Source of the DNA: Bursaphelenchus xylophilus
Taxonomy: Eukaryota; Nematoda; Chromadorea; Rhabditida; Aphelenchoididae
Direction: 5' to 3'
Assembly: GCA_904066235.2 (NCBI GenBank)
Contig: CAJFCV020000006.1
Location: forward strand, 8,308,001 to 8,372,000
DNA length: 64,000 nt
The position numbers and the translations under genes were made by a program. Within the stretch, counting starts at the first letter, position 1. Each line of letters begins with the position of its first letter. Under the pieces are notes generated by a model, which was given only the letters and a program-made list of their open reading frames with translations, had not been told where the DNA came from and ran no database searches. This document shows, in pieces, positions 1-12,500 of this stretch.

Positions 1-14
1 TCACGACTTCTTAC

Positions 15-604
15 CAACAAAGCCAGATAAATCCTTGGAACTGGAGCTGAGAAATCTTCGATCAAGTTGAAATCATAAAACGGAGTCATCATGTTCACAT
101 CCATGTGATCCAGAGCTAAGATATCAATGTAGCCCTAAATAAATAACACAAATAGAAGCAGATACCCACCTGAACGAGGGCTTCAATGTATTGACCGTCC
201 TTCTTTTTGTTATGAGACCTGTACTTTATTCTCCATGTTTTCGTTGCATCCAAGCGGGCCTAAAGAAGCTTACCAACATCCTCACGAGCTTACCAGTAGC
301 CGACTTCTTGACTCCTCTAGGTGCAATTTCACAGATTCATGGGCACTTCCTCGGACGAGGACCTCATGGGCGTGCTTCAACAACACTGATCGCTCCAGAA
401 CGACTTGTAGCTTCTGCAGTTCATCGACCTCGATTTCTTCCAAGGGTTCCTACTCGAAGAAACATAATTTAACTTTACATACACACTCACTTTGCTGCAG
501 TCGGATATAGATGGAAGATCGGAGCCGGTAAGCTTGAGAATCGAGTCCCATTCAGCCTTTCGAAATTCGGGATGATTTTGTGAAAAAGTCAGCAAGACGT
601 CCAT
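15..604 (-). CDS. Unrecognised protein, 5' part of a multi-exon gene running off the left edge
   Basis: Four exons fit in phase 0: 604-491, 449-294, 259-170 and 134-15, each bounded by GT and AG; the last donor (bases 13-14) points to more exons outside the window. The introns are very short (41, 34 and 35 bases). The 160 residues visible are soluble-looking and charged, starting MDVLLTFSQNHPEF; a middle section (about residues 40-90) is rich in Glu, Leu and Arg and likely helical, followed by a basic stretch (WRIKYRSHNKKK) and an acidic one. The start is the first in-frame ATG; the open frame reaches a non-ATG codon at 685 and a stop lies just upstream. I do not recognise the family. Coding status is well supported by the phase agreement of four consecutive exons; function is unknown. 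Confidence 0.6.
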
Positions 605-685
605 TGGGTAATTTCCGTCCGCTCTTCTGCGCACCCTCCGCGAAATCCGAATCAATTGTGACGTTTCGTCTTGGCGGAATGTCAC

Positions 686-1329
686 ATGGATTTTTTATTT
701 CCTTGTTGATAAAGAACACTTTTTGGTGCTTGTCGCTTTTTTCTTGAATATCACGGGTAAACTATTCATATTTTTTTAAGACCTGCGACTTTTTTTCATA
801 TTATAATATTAATTTAAACTTAAAATATCAGATTTTTATGAAAATTTTTTTCGAAGTTGTTTTTTCACCTTATGGTCTCATACAGGGCTGTCTTTTCAAT
901 GACGTCTAGAGGTTTTTGGTGATTGTCAAAATGATTATATGATTTCTATGTAACAAAGGTTTTCGCTGATATTATCTATGGTCTTCACGCTATTTCAAAG
1001 AAATATTCCTTTTCCATTTTTTTTATTTCTAGTGCATTTAATTTAGTTGACTTAATTTTTTAATCTTTTAGCGTCTAATTACGCTGTTTTCATATCTATT
1101 TTATCTTTTGCTTGTACGAAATGCAGTTTTGAATTATAATCACGTGTTTTAATAGCAAATTTTCGCGCGGTATTTGTTCAAGTCACGTTGCTTGAGTCGA
1201 TAATCTCATTGAAGTTAAGACCCTAGTCCGTAACGAACAATTACCTCCGTGGGCTAGCCCGGAAAGAAGAAATCTCAGGCCAGGTTATGCAGCCAGAAGT
1301 CCCGGGAGCAGGGTACTAGTACAACGTAT
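686..1329. other. Intergenic, divergent promoter region
   Basis: AT-rich spacer between two divergently transcribed genes. I see no gene in it. The last 150 bases before the AMPK beta ATG are distinctly more GC-rich (from about 1180) and probably are its 5' untranslated region and promoter. Confidence 0.5.
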
Positions 1330-2257
1330 ATGGGCAACAACCAAGCACAACCGCACAAGAGAGACCGTGCGCCGGACGGTGGATCCCGTTCCCGGGCCGT
1401 TCCTCATCTGCCGCCCTCGGTCTCGACGGACGACGGCTGTCCCGTTCAGATGAGGATCGCCCAGGACAACTTTGATCCCTCAGCCGATCTTCTCGACAGT
1501 AATGAATATCCGGTGGTCTTCAAATGGTCCACACAGCATCACCCGGCCAGGGTGGTGCATTTGGCCGGCTCTTGGGACCAATGGAAGAGTAAAATACCAT
1601 TGGTGAAGTCTACCAATGACTTCAGCACCATTATCAATCTTAATCCCGGTATGTACAATATAAAAATTTTTAGTGTTTTTCAAATTTTAGACATAATTTT
1701 TTGATTTACAGGCGATTACGAGTACAAATTCCTTGTCGACGGGAAATGGATGGTTGATTCCCAAGCGAATAAGAGCGAAAGGAACGGGGATATGTGTAAT
1801 GTGATGAACATCGATGAAGCGGACTTTGAAGTAAGTTGATCACAAGCTTTACTCATTTTTCAACGTTTAGGTCTTCAATGCACTTGATAAGGACATGGAA
1901 GCTTCGAATGCCGGCGTGGCGATGAAGAAAATGAATTCGACCGGGGTCCAACAACCAAGTCATGACACTCCCAACGATCGGGAGATCGAGAAACTCCGCG
2001 AGTTCACTCAGCAATTACCCGATCGGCGGGACTTCGAGAAAGCCCCGAATCCCCCAGTATTACCCCCTCATCTTCTCCAAGTTATACTTAACAAGGATAC
2101 TCCTGTCTCCTGTGATCCCAACGTCCTCCCTGAGCCGAATCATGTGATGCTCAACCATTTATACGCCCTCAGTATAAAGGACGGAGTGATGGTCCTCAGT
2201 GCCACCCATCGACACCGAAAGAAATACGTTACAACGCTCTTGTACAAGCCCATTTAG
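1330..2257 (+). CDS. aakb: AMP-activated protein kinase beta subunit
   Basis: Exons 1330-1648, 1712-1830 and 1871-2257 give 274 residues. The protein is the scaffold of the AMPK heterotrimer, binding the alpha kinase and gamma nucleotide sensor. It begins MGNNQ, the usual beta-subunit N-myristoylation signal. Residues 60-130 form the glycogen-binding module (CBM48): VVFKWS, then HLAGSWDQW with Trp82 and Trp85, and EYKFLVDGKWMVD with Trp119, the aromatic residues that contact sugar in the family. Residues from about 190 form the C-terminal ASC domain that joins alpha and gamma: PPVLPPHLLQVILNKD, then PEPNHVMLNHLYALS and the terminal strand KYVTTLLYKPI. Length matches animal beta subunits. Phase 1 at the first intron (CCC G|GC) confirms the splice. 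C. elegans has two paralogues; which one this is cannot be told by eye. Confidence 0.96.
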
Positions 2258-2868
2258 ATGTCATGGATAGTATAATGGACTTGTTCTTGAACTCTTTCCG
2301 ATTGTACAGTATTTTTCCAAGGTCTTGTCATTAATTTTTATAAGTTGAAGTGATATTCATGATATATTTGATATTGGTTTAGCTCATCGTATTTTAGAAA
2401 TACGATTGATCTTAACGTTATGTTGATATCTTGGATCCTTTTGTAGGAAAATAGAGATTTATAATCAAAAATTCGAGCGCTTGTGTTATTATATCTATAC
2501 ATATACATAGAATGCATCTTTATGGGACCTACTATGCAGAATGAACCCTTATAAAGTGTGTGTTGTCTTACTAAAGCAGTCTTTTATTATCTAGAGCCAT
2601 CAAAATTTTACGTAGAGAGTCGCTTTCCGGTGTAAAAAAAGTCTTGTTATGTGATTTGCGCCCTTCGGCAGACTCACAGACATCAGCAGGTCCATCATTT
2701 CGTTAATTTTACTTGGATTTCTTTGCTCACTCCCTTAAGAATTTTCTTTTATTTAAATAATAAAGAATTACGCGATTTTCTGGCCTTATTTTTGATGATC
2801 AGCAAGTTAATTTTCTAAATTTTATACTTAAATTTTTTTATGTTGTAATTTTTAGACTTTGTAGGTAG
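2258..2868. other. Intergenic between AMPK beta and the BTB gene
   Basis: 3' untranslated sequence of the AMPK beta gene followed by the upstream region of the next gene. No reading frame or RNA gene seen. The acceptor-like TTTTTAG at 2850-2854 lies 14 bases before the next ATG and could be a spliced-leader site. Confidence 0.5.
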
Positions 2869-3871
2869 ATGTATCCTATATATGAAGGTGTAGCTGATAT
2901 CCAGAACACCGATTTCCGTGAGACTTTCCAGGAGAGCTGTTTTGAGATCAATCTTTTGGTAAGTTTGTATTTTTCATGATGATTCTGTCTTTAGATTGAC
3001 AAAAACTACGAAGATGCTGACCTCACAATTACTGTACGTCCCATAGACGATGATGGATACGAAGTTCTTGTCAGTTACATAGTCACCATTAATGGAAAAC
3101 CATATTATGTGTGTTCTATAATATTTTGTATAATACTATTTTTGTTACTTTAAGGTTGATTTCGATCTATGGAAGAACTCTGATGAAGTTCTACGGATTC
3201 CAGCGTTACCTGTTCAGGATCTTCATATTAAATTTGAAATCGAAGTCCATGAAGTTCTATGCCCCAATAGCCTGAGCGAACCTGGACCTCATCGGAATTT
3301 CAGAATCTTGGTATGTTCTCCAGTACATTGTGGATTGATTTTTAGACAAAGAATGGAGAGGTATACGTGAATACATCCTGGCTTCTAGATAATGTTGGTG
3401 GAAGTCTTTTCTCGGATTGGTTTGTAAGAGAAGGGCAGGGAGAATCGACTGTTGTCCCTACAAATATTGATGAAAACGAGCTGGAGGTTCTGCTGAAAGC
3501 TGTCTGCTCCTATTCTAAAATCATAATTACGAGGTAAGCAATAGTTTTTTTCAACGAATATTATTACTTTGCTATTTTATGACTAAACTTAATGTTCCAG
3601 GCAGAATTTTGACGTCTTGCTGGAAGTAGCGTGGCGATTCAAGATTACAAATCTTCTCCGAGCATTAGAAGGGTATATTCTCCAAGCCCGGGCGTTCCAT
3701 CCCATGGAGAAATTGATCTTCGCTTACAAATATAAAATGGCAATGTTGGCTACGAATATTCTGGCTCCGCTGGACTCCAGAGAACGAAAGAAAGATGCCT
3801 TATATGCCTATATCGAAGAAAAGGACATAACGGAAATCCCACAAGAGCTCATGGAAATGCTGGATCTCTGA
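2869..3871 (+). CDS. MATH/BTB-type protein, divergent
   Basis: Five exons join in frame (2869-2958, 2995-3108, 3155-3310, 3346-3533, 3601-3871) to give 272 residues. The first ~110 residues look like a diverged MATH-type beta sandwich (FEIN, VDFDLW, FEIEVHEVL). The second half resembles a nematode BTB/POZ fold: EVYVNTSWLLDNVGGSLFSDWF matches the pattern where the ligand-exposed loop and the 'S.yF..~F' helix occur, and DVLLEVAWRFKITNLLRALEGYIL is the typical end of a BTB domain. Such proteins are usually substrate adaptors for Cullin-3 ubiquitin ligases. The family is greatly expanded and fast-evolving in nematodes, so orthology cannot be assigned. The MATH call is weaker than the BTB call. 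The acceptor at 2850-2854 suggests trans-splicing. Confidence 0.75.
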
Positions 3872-4106
3872 ATTGTTCGATTTGTTTGTTTAGAAATCTG
3901 ATGACATGAGTAATATTATTTATTGTTCGCATTTTTATATCTTTTTAATAACGGGTATGTTTGAGATAAACTCGGTAATTAGCTTGTCCTTGGAGTAATT
4001 GTTTTTGTAAGGTTTATTTCCAAAAATGCATGGAATGAGCAGTTATGTTATACTTTATGTACTTTTTGGTACGGGACACAGAACCTGATTTAACATAGAT
4101 TTTAGT

Positions 4107-4914
4107 ATGGATGTACTCACTGGACTGCTGGCTATAATTGTCGGGCTTTTCACGTTCTTCGTACTTCTATTTCTGGTGTTATTGGCCTTATATGTACTAC
4201 ACATGAGTAGAAGAGCCCCAAAAAGACCGAAGAAATTGTTGGCAGTGATGGGATCTGGTGGTCATACGATGGAAATGATCTCCTTGTTGCGACTCTTCAC
4301 CGAGGAAAAGGAATTTCCAAAAAGATCATATCTTTATTATGATGAGGCTTCAAGAAAAAAGGTGAGTGGATTCATGATGAATTATTGCAATTTTAGATCG
4401 CTGACTTCGAAAAAGAACAGAAGAATGATAATTATGAGATCTTTGAAGTGCCAAGGAGCCGAGAAGTTGGACAGTCATACTTTACAAGTGTATTCAGCAC
4501 CATCAAATCCATCTTGGTGATTCCGGCGTTGATTTCTGGACTGAAGTAAGTTGCAGTGAAATTGTGGAAGGATGATACATTTTTTGTTGTGAATGAAAAA
4601 CTTTTAAGAAAGTAGCTTTTTGGTGTGAACAGACAGCCTCTTTAAGCCATTATTAATTTAATTTCAGCCCCGATCTTCTGCTTTGTAATGGTCCAGGAAC
4701 ATGTGTCCCAGTTGCCGTAATCACTTTCATGTTCAACTTACTCAACATTTATGACTGTAGAATCGTCTACGTAGAATCTATTTGTCGAGTACACACCATG
4801 TCCCTAACTGGATTGATCTTATACCATCTTAGATTGTGTGATGCATTCTATGTTCAATGGCCCCAGCTACAAAAGAAATACCCAAGAAGCATTTACGAAT
4901 GCAAACTAGTGTAG
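4107..4914 (+). CDS. ALG14: ALG14, membrane anchor of the UDP-GlcNAc transferase
   Basis: Exons 4107-4361, 4397-4545 and 4668-4914 give 216 residues. ALG14 anchors the catalytic partner ALG13 at the cytosolic face of the ER; together they add the second GlcNAc to dolichol-PP-GlcNAc in N-glycan assembly. The N-terminal transmembrane helix is obvious (residues 1-31, GLLAIIVGLFTFFVLLFLVL). Then come family hallmarks: LLAVMGSGGHTMEMISLL (the glycine-rich loop), IFEVPRSREVGQSYFTS, PDLLLCNGPGTCVPVA, RIVYVESICRVHTMSLTG and the C-terminal WPQLQKKYP followed by a short hydrophobic end. Length agrees with animal ALG14. The AG at 4102-4103 only three bases before the ATG looks like a spliced-leader acceptor. 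ALG13 is not in this window. Confidence 0.95.
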
Positions 4915-5187
4915 CTTTACAACTATTGTGGTCATAGTTATGGGTTGTTACAACAAAATTGCTTTATCTATTACCTAAAATAATATTATTTTTATACCTA
5001 AATATTGCTTGTTTAATTTAATAATTTATAGATGAAATAAATCGAAAAGAAAGCCAATTTGGATTTGATGAATTAGATTTATCTTACATTTAAAAAATAT
5101 ATTCATATGAAAAATGGACTAAACGGGTATTAGACTAAAGATTTGGCAAATACAGGGAAACGGACTTCCTGAGGGTAAACGATTCGA

Positions 5188-5774
5188 TCACAAGGCCTTG
5201 TGGACTCCAACAACAATCCCATTGTAGCGCCGAGCGAGCAGTCTGGAATTTGATCCTTGCAGAGAAATGACTGGTTCAATCGGACTCTCGATCTGAGACG
5301 CGAGATTGGCTAGGTGAGCTAAGATGGCTCCACTCTTATCATTCAAAGATCCCTTGACACAATAGAGTGATCCTTTGTCATCCGCACATACGACTCCAGT
5401 GACCCCATCGTTACTCAATCTGAAAATAAGGACTAGGCATCAACTAAACATTCAAACGATTAAACTAGACAAAAAGCGCAATTTACGCACTTTGATTTAT
5501 GTAAAAATAGTTCAAACATCAAAGCAGCTCTTGTCTAAATTGTTTTACGATTGAGTCTTTTATGTAATATTACACTATGTTTGATTCATCGTCAAAAGTA
5601 AAACTAACAAAAATGTTTTGAAATCGCAAAAAATACCTTATTCATTCAACTTTCAGAAAAATCATCCTTTGGAGATTCTCTAAATCCAAAATAACCAATT
5701 ACAAACACTTACATTCGTTTCGCGGACTCTTCCAACGCTGCCTCCATTGTTTTTTGATCTGAATTCGCGGCCAT
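5188..5774 (-). CDS. LAMTOR5: LAMTOR5 (HBXIP), Ragulator complex subunit
   Basis: Two exons, 5774-5713 and 5419-5188, encode 97 residues. The Ragulator pentamer holds Rag GTPases on the lysosome surface for mTORC1 activation; LAMTOR5 is one of its roadblock-fold subunits. The order of conserved segments fits the human protein: a short N-terminal helix (EAALEESAKRI), GVTGVVCADDKGSLYCVKGSL, a central helix ending in ASQIESP, then EPVISLQGSN and the terminal strand GIVVGVHK. The intron interrupts codon Ile (AT|A). The acceptor TTTTCCAG lies 5 bases before the ATG. The 3' end of this gene faces that of ALG14 across 270 bases. Confidence 0.92.
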
Positions 5775-6540
5775 TTTACCTGGAAAATAAAAATGTTAAT
5801 CAAAATATTCTGATGAACCCGTTTATCAAGCCAAAGATTCCAGAGTTTACAAGATCGAAAGATTTTTCGAAGAATAATATCGTTTCGACCTGCGGCCGGT
5901 GACTGCAGTCTGCATGGTGGACATTTTATACGATGAGAAGAAGCAGGCGTATTTTACACTTGAAATGTAATTATCGTACTTTACGAGAAAACAGAGCAAT
6001 GTTTCAGTGAGTAAATTCCCAAATGAATTATATTTGTGGCATTCTATCAGACATTATAGTTCCTTTAACTGGTCATCAAGTACAACATCACTGATGACTA
6101 TAATTTATCGCGAAACGTGTAAAAGGCTGATTGATTACAATACCCAGATTCATATGCCACTACTCCTCACGCCCTATGTTTATTTACACACAGGAACGTT
6201 TCCAAATTTTCGACTGTTTTCATTTTTGCGATCCCCATTCAATGGTGTGGTAATTTCTTACAATGTAAATAAGTAATTCGTTACCCGAGGTTTTGCGACT
6301 CATATGGTTGTGTTACTGTTTAGATTGCCTATTGAGAATTTGTTTTATTTTTGATTTTGCAAAAAATTTTTCGAAAGTTCGGGACGGCGTGAGATTAGGT
6401 AAATAAATAGCGGTATTTAAATGGGGATGCACTTTCAACGGGTTGCATGAGTTGTAAATGTATACATCTGCGGTCGTCAAAGATCAACTGGTATTTTGAA
6501 TTCTGTATTTGCGAAGTATTTTTGCTGACTTTTGGGAAAA
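5775..6540. other. Intergenic upstream of LAMTOR5
   Basis: Open frames at 5914-5970 and 6007-6276 do not join into a credible gene. The part near 5880-5930 is GC-richer and may be a shared divergent promoter. Nothing else supported. Confidence 0.4.
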
Positions 6541-6561
6541 ATGGGAGAATTTGAGAAAAAG
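6541..6561 (+). other. Candidate first coding exon of the SLC17 gene, 17.4 kb upstream
   Basis: ATG followed by six codons (MGEFEKK) and a strong donor, GTGAGT, in phase 0. The first recognisable transporter exon starts in phase 0 after a good acceptor at 23,945-23,946, so the two would join in frame. No intermediate exon was found. The alternative is that the transporter transcript starts nearer and is trans-spliced at 23,946. Transcript evidence is needed, so this is only a candidate. Confidence 0.25.
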
Positions 6562-9500
6562 GTGAGTTGTGATGACTATAATTTATATTTTTGTGATGCT
6601 TTTCGTGCGAATTTGCTATTTATGGCTTTATAAAACAGCTAAAGAGTTTCACTCGTCCTGATTTTTCTGTCTATTGCAATTTTTTATATCATACTCTATC
6701 TATTTCTCATAAAATTTTGTTTTACTGACATATGATCTAACTAAAAGTTCATTTGTTTTCCGTAAATAAACCACCAAAAGATCTTCTGTAACGTCTAAAG
6801 TATAGTTTACAACCTCTAAACAGTAATACTCGTAACATTTTGTATTTTGTTGTTTAGTCTATTGGAAGTGAAAATAAAATATTAAACTCCATTACATCGC
6901 CGACCAAATTGGGAGCTGCTCGCGGCGAAAAAAAAGAGAAAACGTTCCGCTCGGATCGAGCTTTTCTTTTAATTACTCCGAGCTCAACTCGGAGGGATTG
7001 CGTGAGATGAGAGAAGGAGCTCATCTCAAGGAGGCTAACGTTCCTTCGAGGTCACGGTGTGCAGCGCTTTTCAACCATTTTGTATGGATCCAAATCGTTA
7101 CGTGATCCGCGCACAGTGCAATCAAATTTTTGGAATTGTTTTGAGTCCTGACCCGATTACTTTTTCGATCGAATGCTTAGTAAATTTAGATGTTTTTGAA
7201 TAGTTTGCCAATTCTAAATCTTAAAACAGGAAACGTTGTAGCGGTTACAACACTTTTTTGATAACGAAAATTTTGGACTGCACAGTGCCAAACAAATTTC
7301 TGAAAAATCGGAAAGTGCTAACTCGCACTGTGCATTTTGTCTTTTTGCACTGGGAAATTGGAAAATCGTCACGAGGAAAGCTTTTCGACTTTGTCGCCGT
7401 GAATTTTGCATGTGTGACGACAATTGTACAGTGCAAAAAAAGGCAAAATGTTTGCCGCGAAAAAATTTATACGCACTTGGAAAGACTAGTAGTGGTTCAC
7501 CTATCTTTACCCGTATGTGAATGGTATCTTCTCTTTTTCTCATCGATTACGTTATCCTTGCACTCAAATCAAACAAAATTTGTTTTTTGGTGTAAATACC
7601 TAAATAAACAACCTCTGCAATCAAGTTATTTGTTCGCGGAATCAGGGTTACATACCTCCATTGTTTTATCATCTCATGGACGAACTTCAATTTTACAAAT
7701 TGTTTTTACGTGACTTCCCCATGTTTCCGCTCATCGTATGTTCAGTTTTTTCTTTTGGCAGTAATTCTTCCAAAAGTCTCTTAATTGAAGAAAAGGGTTG
7801 TTTTATTTGTTTTTATTTATTAATTTTATGTCTCGGGGCCCTACCTATGTAGTTTTAAGAGGATCTCCTGAGGGTAAAGGACGGGGTTAATGTTCAAATT
7901 TATGTTTACTCAATGTTTGTTTATCGCTTCGACTCTTGAGTAATAGATAGTTTTGAGTAATCATAAAGTTCATAATAATCATCTCTGATCAAAATTTTTG
8001 AGGAATTAAAGCCCAAATTCCGATAAATTTTTTCTTTTTTAGGACCCATTATGATGATTTTTACAACTTCGGGATACTGCGTAATCCAAATTTTATGTCT
8101 TTCTATCCACTTTTCTGTTTTCTTACGTCGAATCACGTGGTTCGAGTTGATGAACTTAGGATTTAATTTTATTGCAAATTGTATGTAAGGAAAATATATC
8201 GAGAAAAATGTAATTTTATTATTATACGAACATAAATACCATCGGATTTTCCTGAAATTTTATAGACCTACTCCCAAAACTAACGTTAAAAGAAGGATTT
8301 TGTAAAAAAAATTTGGGATAAAGCTCACTAAAATCTAGAGTATTTTCTTACAAGTAAAGTCGTTGAGATGTTTGAGAGACAACGCGAAATAAGGAGAGTC
8401 GGTCAGACAAACGATTATTATTTATAAATTTTTTGTTTTCGCAACTTGTTGAATTTTTGTAGAAACATTTTACAGAGTAGTAATTCATTTTGATATTTAT
8501 AAACCTAACAGTAAGACTAAAATCGCACAAAAAAGATATCCAGGTAGTTTTTATCCACTGCACCTGATGCTTTTTAAAACTGTTTTAACATTGTCATAGT
8601 CCAACAATATGTGCCCTTATTTGGAATCCATCCCCTTTCGGTCCGAAACCAATCCCGTTCGGAAGACCGATTGCTCTTATGCAATCCAAACAAAAAGGAT
8701 TCAACTTTTATGTCATTCGCGCTCATTGTAATCCCCACTTTTCTTGACTTAATAACAACCAAAACAGTCCGAATTCCCTCTGGCTGTTGAAGCGCGAAAG
8801 TAGAACAAAGTGAGTCGATGGATTCTCGAGGCGCTCCGTCGGCGGACGAACGCTTGTTTTGGGGGATCTTGAGTTCGTTGAGGGAGGGATTGGGGAATTT
8901 CAAAAATCATTCCTTACGCGATTATGATGGATCGGGTGGTTTGGGGCGGTGGTCTCGGACATTGCGTGAGATTCCGTGAGGATTCTGAAGTGGGAAGTGG
9001 AAACATGGTCATAGAACGGTGGTTTTGAGGGCCGGGACATTAATAAAGCCACCGTTTATATATATATATATTTTTTTTATAACGTTAGAATTAAAAAACC
9101 CCGAGTCACTTTATGCGGAAAATTGATTTTTATCAAAATTGTTAAAAAAATATATTATAGAATTTTCTAAAAATTACGGTGTTTTTTCGGGCAATGCAAA
9201 GGCCACCTAGATTTTCACTCTCAAAAATTTGATACATAGTTTTTACAATAAAAAAACTCCAAAAAGCCAAAGACAATGTTGAAAAAAATGTCGTTTCCTC
9301 TGACCCTCTCCTGACTTTCCATAGACTCTCGTTTGCAAAGACCGTTGAATATCTTGGCCGTCACTCCAAATAATAAGCAAATTTTGACTGAATTTCCCCT
9401 CGAAAAGGTTGTTTTCTTGTTTTAAATTTGAGTTTTCTTCTTCACCCTTTATTTTGATGACCATTTAGCGTAACCCCATCTTCTAGACCCTTCTCAACCT

Positions 9501-12500
9501 TTCAAGAATCGCCAGTCCAGTCCACTTTCGGTCTTTTCGCTTTCCCAATCAGCTGATTACAAATCGCGCAACAATTTTTATTTATTGCTTGAGGGTAAAC
9601 AGTCTCCGTCAGAGTAAATAACCAGGATCTGATCTCTTCATTGTTGTGGGAAATTATTTTGGGCCTCGTAAAGCCGGGGGATTCTGGAGTCGAAGGATTC
9701 ATATCGGGAAAAGATTGACCAAATTGTTGGGTAAAATACGTTCCATTTTTCATTGATTAGGGGGTTTTCAGCAAAAAAATTTCCATTAGATCATTTTTTG
9801 TAGTATAATAGATAATTGAGCATTGCGCGAACAGACGGTTTTAATAGTTGGAATACGTTTGAAATGGTCTTGGATTTAAAGTCCAACGGATTTAGCAATG
9901 GGTACGGTAGCTGTGTTAGTTCTAGTTAGAGCGGGGTTGTAACAAAATATATATAGATTATATATACGGTATTTTCAATGAGATTATATTTCAAATGAGA
10001 GTTTTGAGTGCAGGCGGACGATCTTCCAGCTGTATGAGTCATGTTGCAGCTAATCGAAAAGGTCAGTGTAGTGTACTGTATTTTTACAGCTCTTCTCATC
10101 TAAATTATTCTAAAGTCGTCATACTTTTTTGGTATTTACAGTCTTTCAGGTAGGCATTCAGATCCCCTAATAATTTTACCTCGGGGTTCTAAATGAGCTA
10201 AAAATAAAAAGTTCTAGCTCCCATCTTTGCACAGTAACCGACAAATTGGGAGAGTTGGCCAGACGAAAAATGCTTTGCCTTACTTCTTTGTTTCTGCACA
10301 GAAAAAAATTTTTTGCAGGAAATGATAAATTTATGGTCAACTTGTAACCGAGGACGTATTTTTTTTTAGTAAAAAATCGCAAAAAATGTAATTTTTTAAA
10401 CAATTTCTGATAAAAATCACGGATTCTAAGAGTCGAATCTGGCATAAGTCCTAAAAATTTTTCTCACATTGTGTCATTAAATTGTAAGCGTCGTATTTCA
10501 AGGCGCTTCCCCTGTAATCATAGCCATTGTTTTGTAACAAATTTCTATCCCTCAAAGTTTACCACATATTCACAATGTCACTGCTTTCCTGAGATTCCGT
10601 TACCTCAGCTTTCCTTCCGCATTACTCCGTAACAAACACTTTGGCAGTATTTGAGATCTGATGCAATAGATCTGGCGTCTGCTTCGTTTACAAACCCGCC
10701 AAATTGTTTACCGAATTGCATGGAATTCAAATTGTTTGTCAATTTGAAAGTAATACAGTCGAAGAACCGGTCGGATCTGAATTCGACCCCGAGGCTTCGT
10801 TTACTCTCCCCGAAAAAACTTGATTTCTTGGTTAGGGCCTCTGGATAAATAGAGTAGTGCAGGTTGCACTGTTGATTTGTCGAAAGTTTATATTTGTTTT
10901 TGTAATTTCGGCGCAGTTTCCGTAAAATATTTGGTTCGCGAGTTTGTGAAATCGACAATTTTGTAAGTATTTTTCTATGGTTGGAATATCTTTAACATTA
11001 AAAATTTTTTGAAAATTTTTAAATTAAAAATTTTTTTTTACTTTTCGATTTTTTGACACAAAATTAGTATCACAAAAAAAATAATAAATTTGTTTTTTCA
11101 ACCATAGTTATGGCCATAATTTCCCATTTTTTGTCATCAAAAGTAATATTTATTTTATGAAAAAATCTTAATTTCTGGCAATCTTCAAGTAATCATAAAA
11201 CTTTTATTGTTTCAAATTGTAAATTCAGAGTCAAAAAAAGTTTAAAACAATGTTTATTTGTCGTTTCCCAAGTACCTTTTATTTTTTTAAGCTAAAATTA
11301 TATTACTCTTGGTGTTTAAAGGAACTTGTTTTTTCAACAGACCCTTCTGACCAATTTATGGCCTTAATAAAAACAGTGGCTCCGATTCTACAAGTTACAG
11401 AAGCTTTCTAAATGGTCCATTTTAGACGTTCCATCTGTTTTTGTAACCCAGAATTAAAACTATTTTTGGTCGATCTGATGTTTCTTTTGTCTTTCCAATG
11501 TTTCTTTTGGCCAAAACAAATCAGCTGGCCATTCGAAAAACCCCTTTTCCGTTTTCTGGGAGTTTTGCAAACTGGGCTTTATTTTCGGGTCACATGAGAT
11601 TCAGGAGAAAGAAAATATAAAAGTGGACAGCGGCCATTCGGAAAAAACGTCTCGGCCATTCTTTTTTGGCCGTCAGGCGCTTCTTTTTACACTACTTTTT
11701 ATTCCTAAAAATAGCGACTAAAAGAAAACGAATGTTGTTTTGGCCGAGGAACTTTGCGGGAGATTACCGTAAAAAATTTTAATTTTAATTTTAAAATTTT
11801 AATTTTGTTAGTTGCTAATGAACTTGATTCTGATTCAAGTTAGAGATTTTAATCAAGTTTGTATTACTTTAAGCGTTATCTTGTGATTTTTAAATTGTAG
11901 CCATCACAAGCGATAAGATTCTCAGACTCCGAACCGTCTGCAAAATGTTTGGAAAGCTTTTCTGATTACTGAAAAATACTTCCCGATACATCTATTCCAA
12001 CAACGATCGTATTATTTATTTGCATAAATATCTTTTTTGCTAAACATCCCTATTACAATACATATGTTTTTTTCCTCCCGAAACTGCTTGAAATCCGAAA
12101 AAAACAAGCGAGTACTCTGAAAGGCTGTCCATTCTACTGTTTATTCAGTGTTCTGAGTATTGGCCATCCCTTAATCGGGCTTAGAAACCATTTATGTCAA
12201 CTTTGTCTACGCAAGTCTGCTATTTAAAGTACATATTATCATGCTTGTTTTCCCGTTTATTCCCACATAACTCTAAACTTAATCCGATTGTCGTTGGATA
12301 CCCAGAATTTTGTTGACATCACCCTTCAACTTTATATTGTTTTACCTGCTTCTTCTTACTCCCAACAAATTTTTTTTGACAGATGCCCTGAGGATGTTCC
12401 GTGTGCGCCTAATCCGGCGTTGATCCGTCTTTTAACCCGAATTGCCCTATTTTGAATACCGTTTAGGGGGCGAGTGTTATTAACGTTGTAGTTTTGTAAA

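Noticed and set aside
5914..5970. ATG frame reading MVDILYDEKKQAYFTLEM, reminiscent of a small acetyltransferase start.
   Set aside because: The next acceptor leads at once to a stop in phase, and no further conserved exon follows.
9871..9895. Sequence resembling the anticodon arm of tRNA-Lys.
   Set aside because: No D arm, T arm or acceptor stem can be folded around it.
9995..10061. Possible first exon with donor GTCAGT.
   Set aside because: Phase 1 end does not match the transporter's phase-0 acceptor, and the encoded peptide is featureless.
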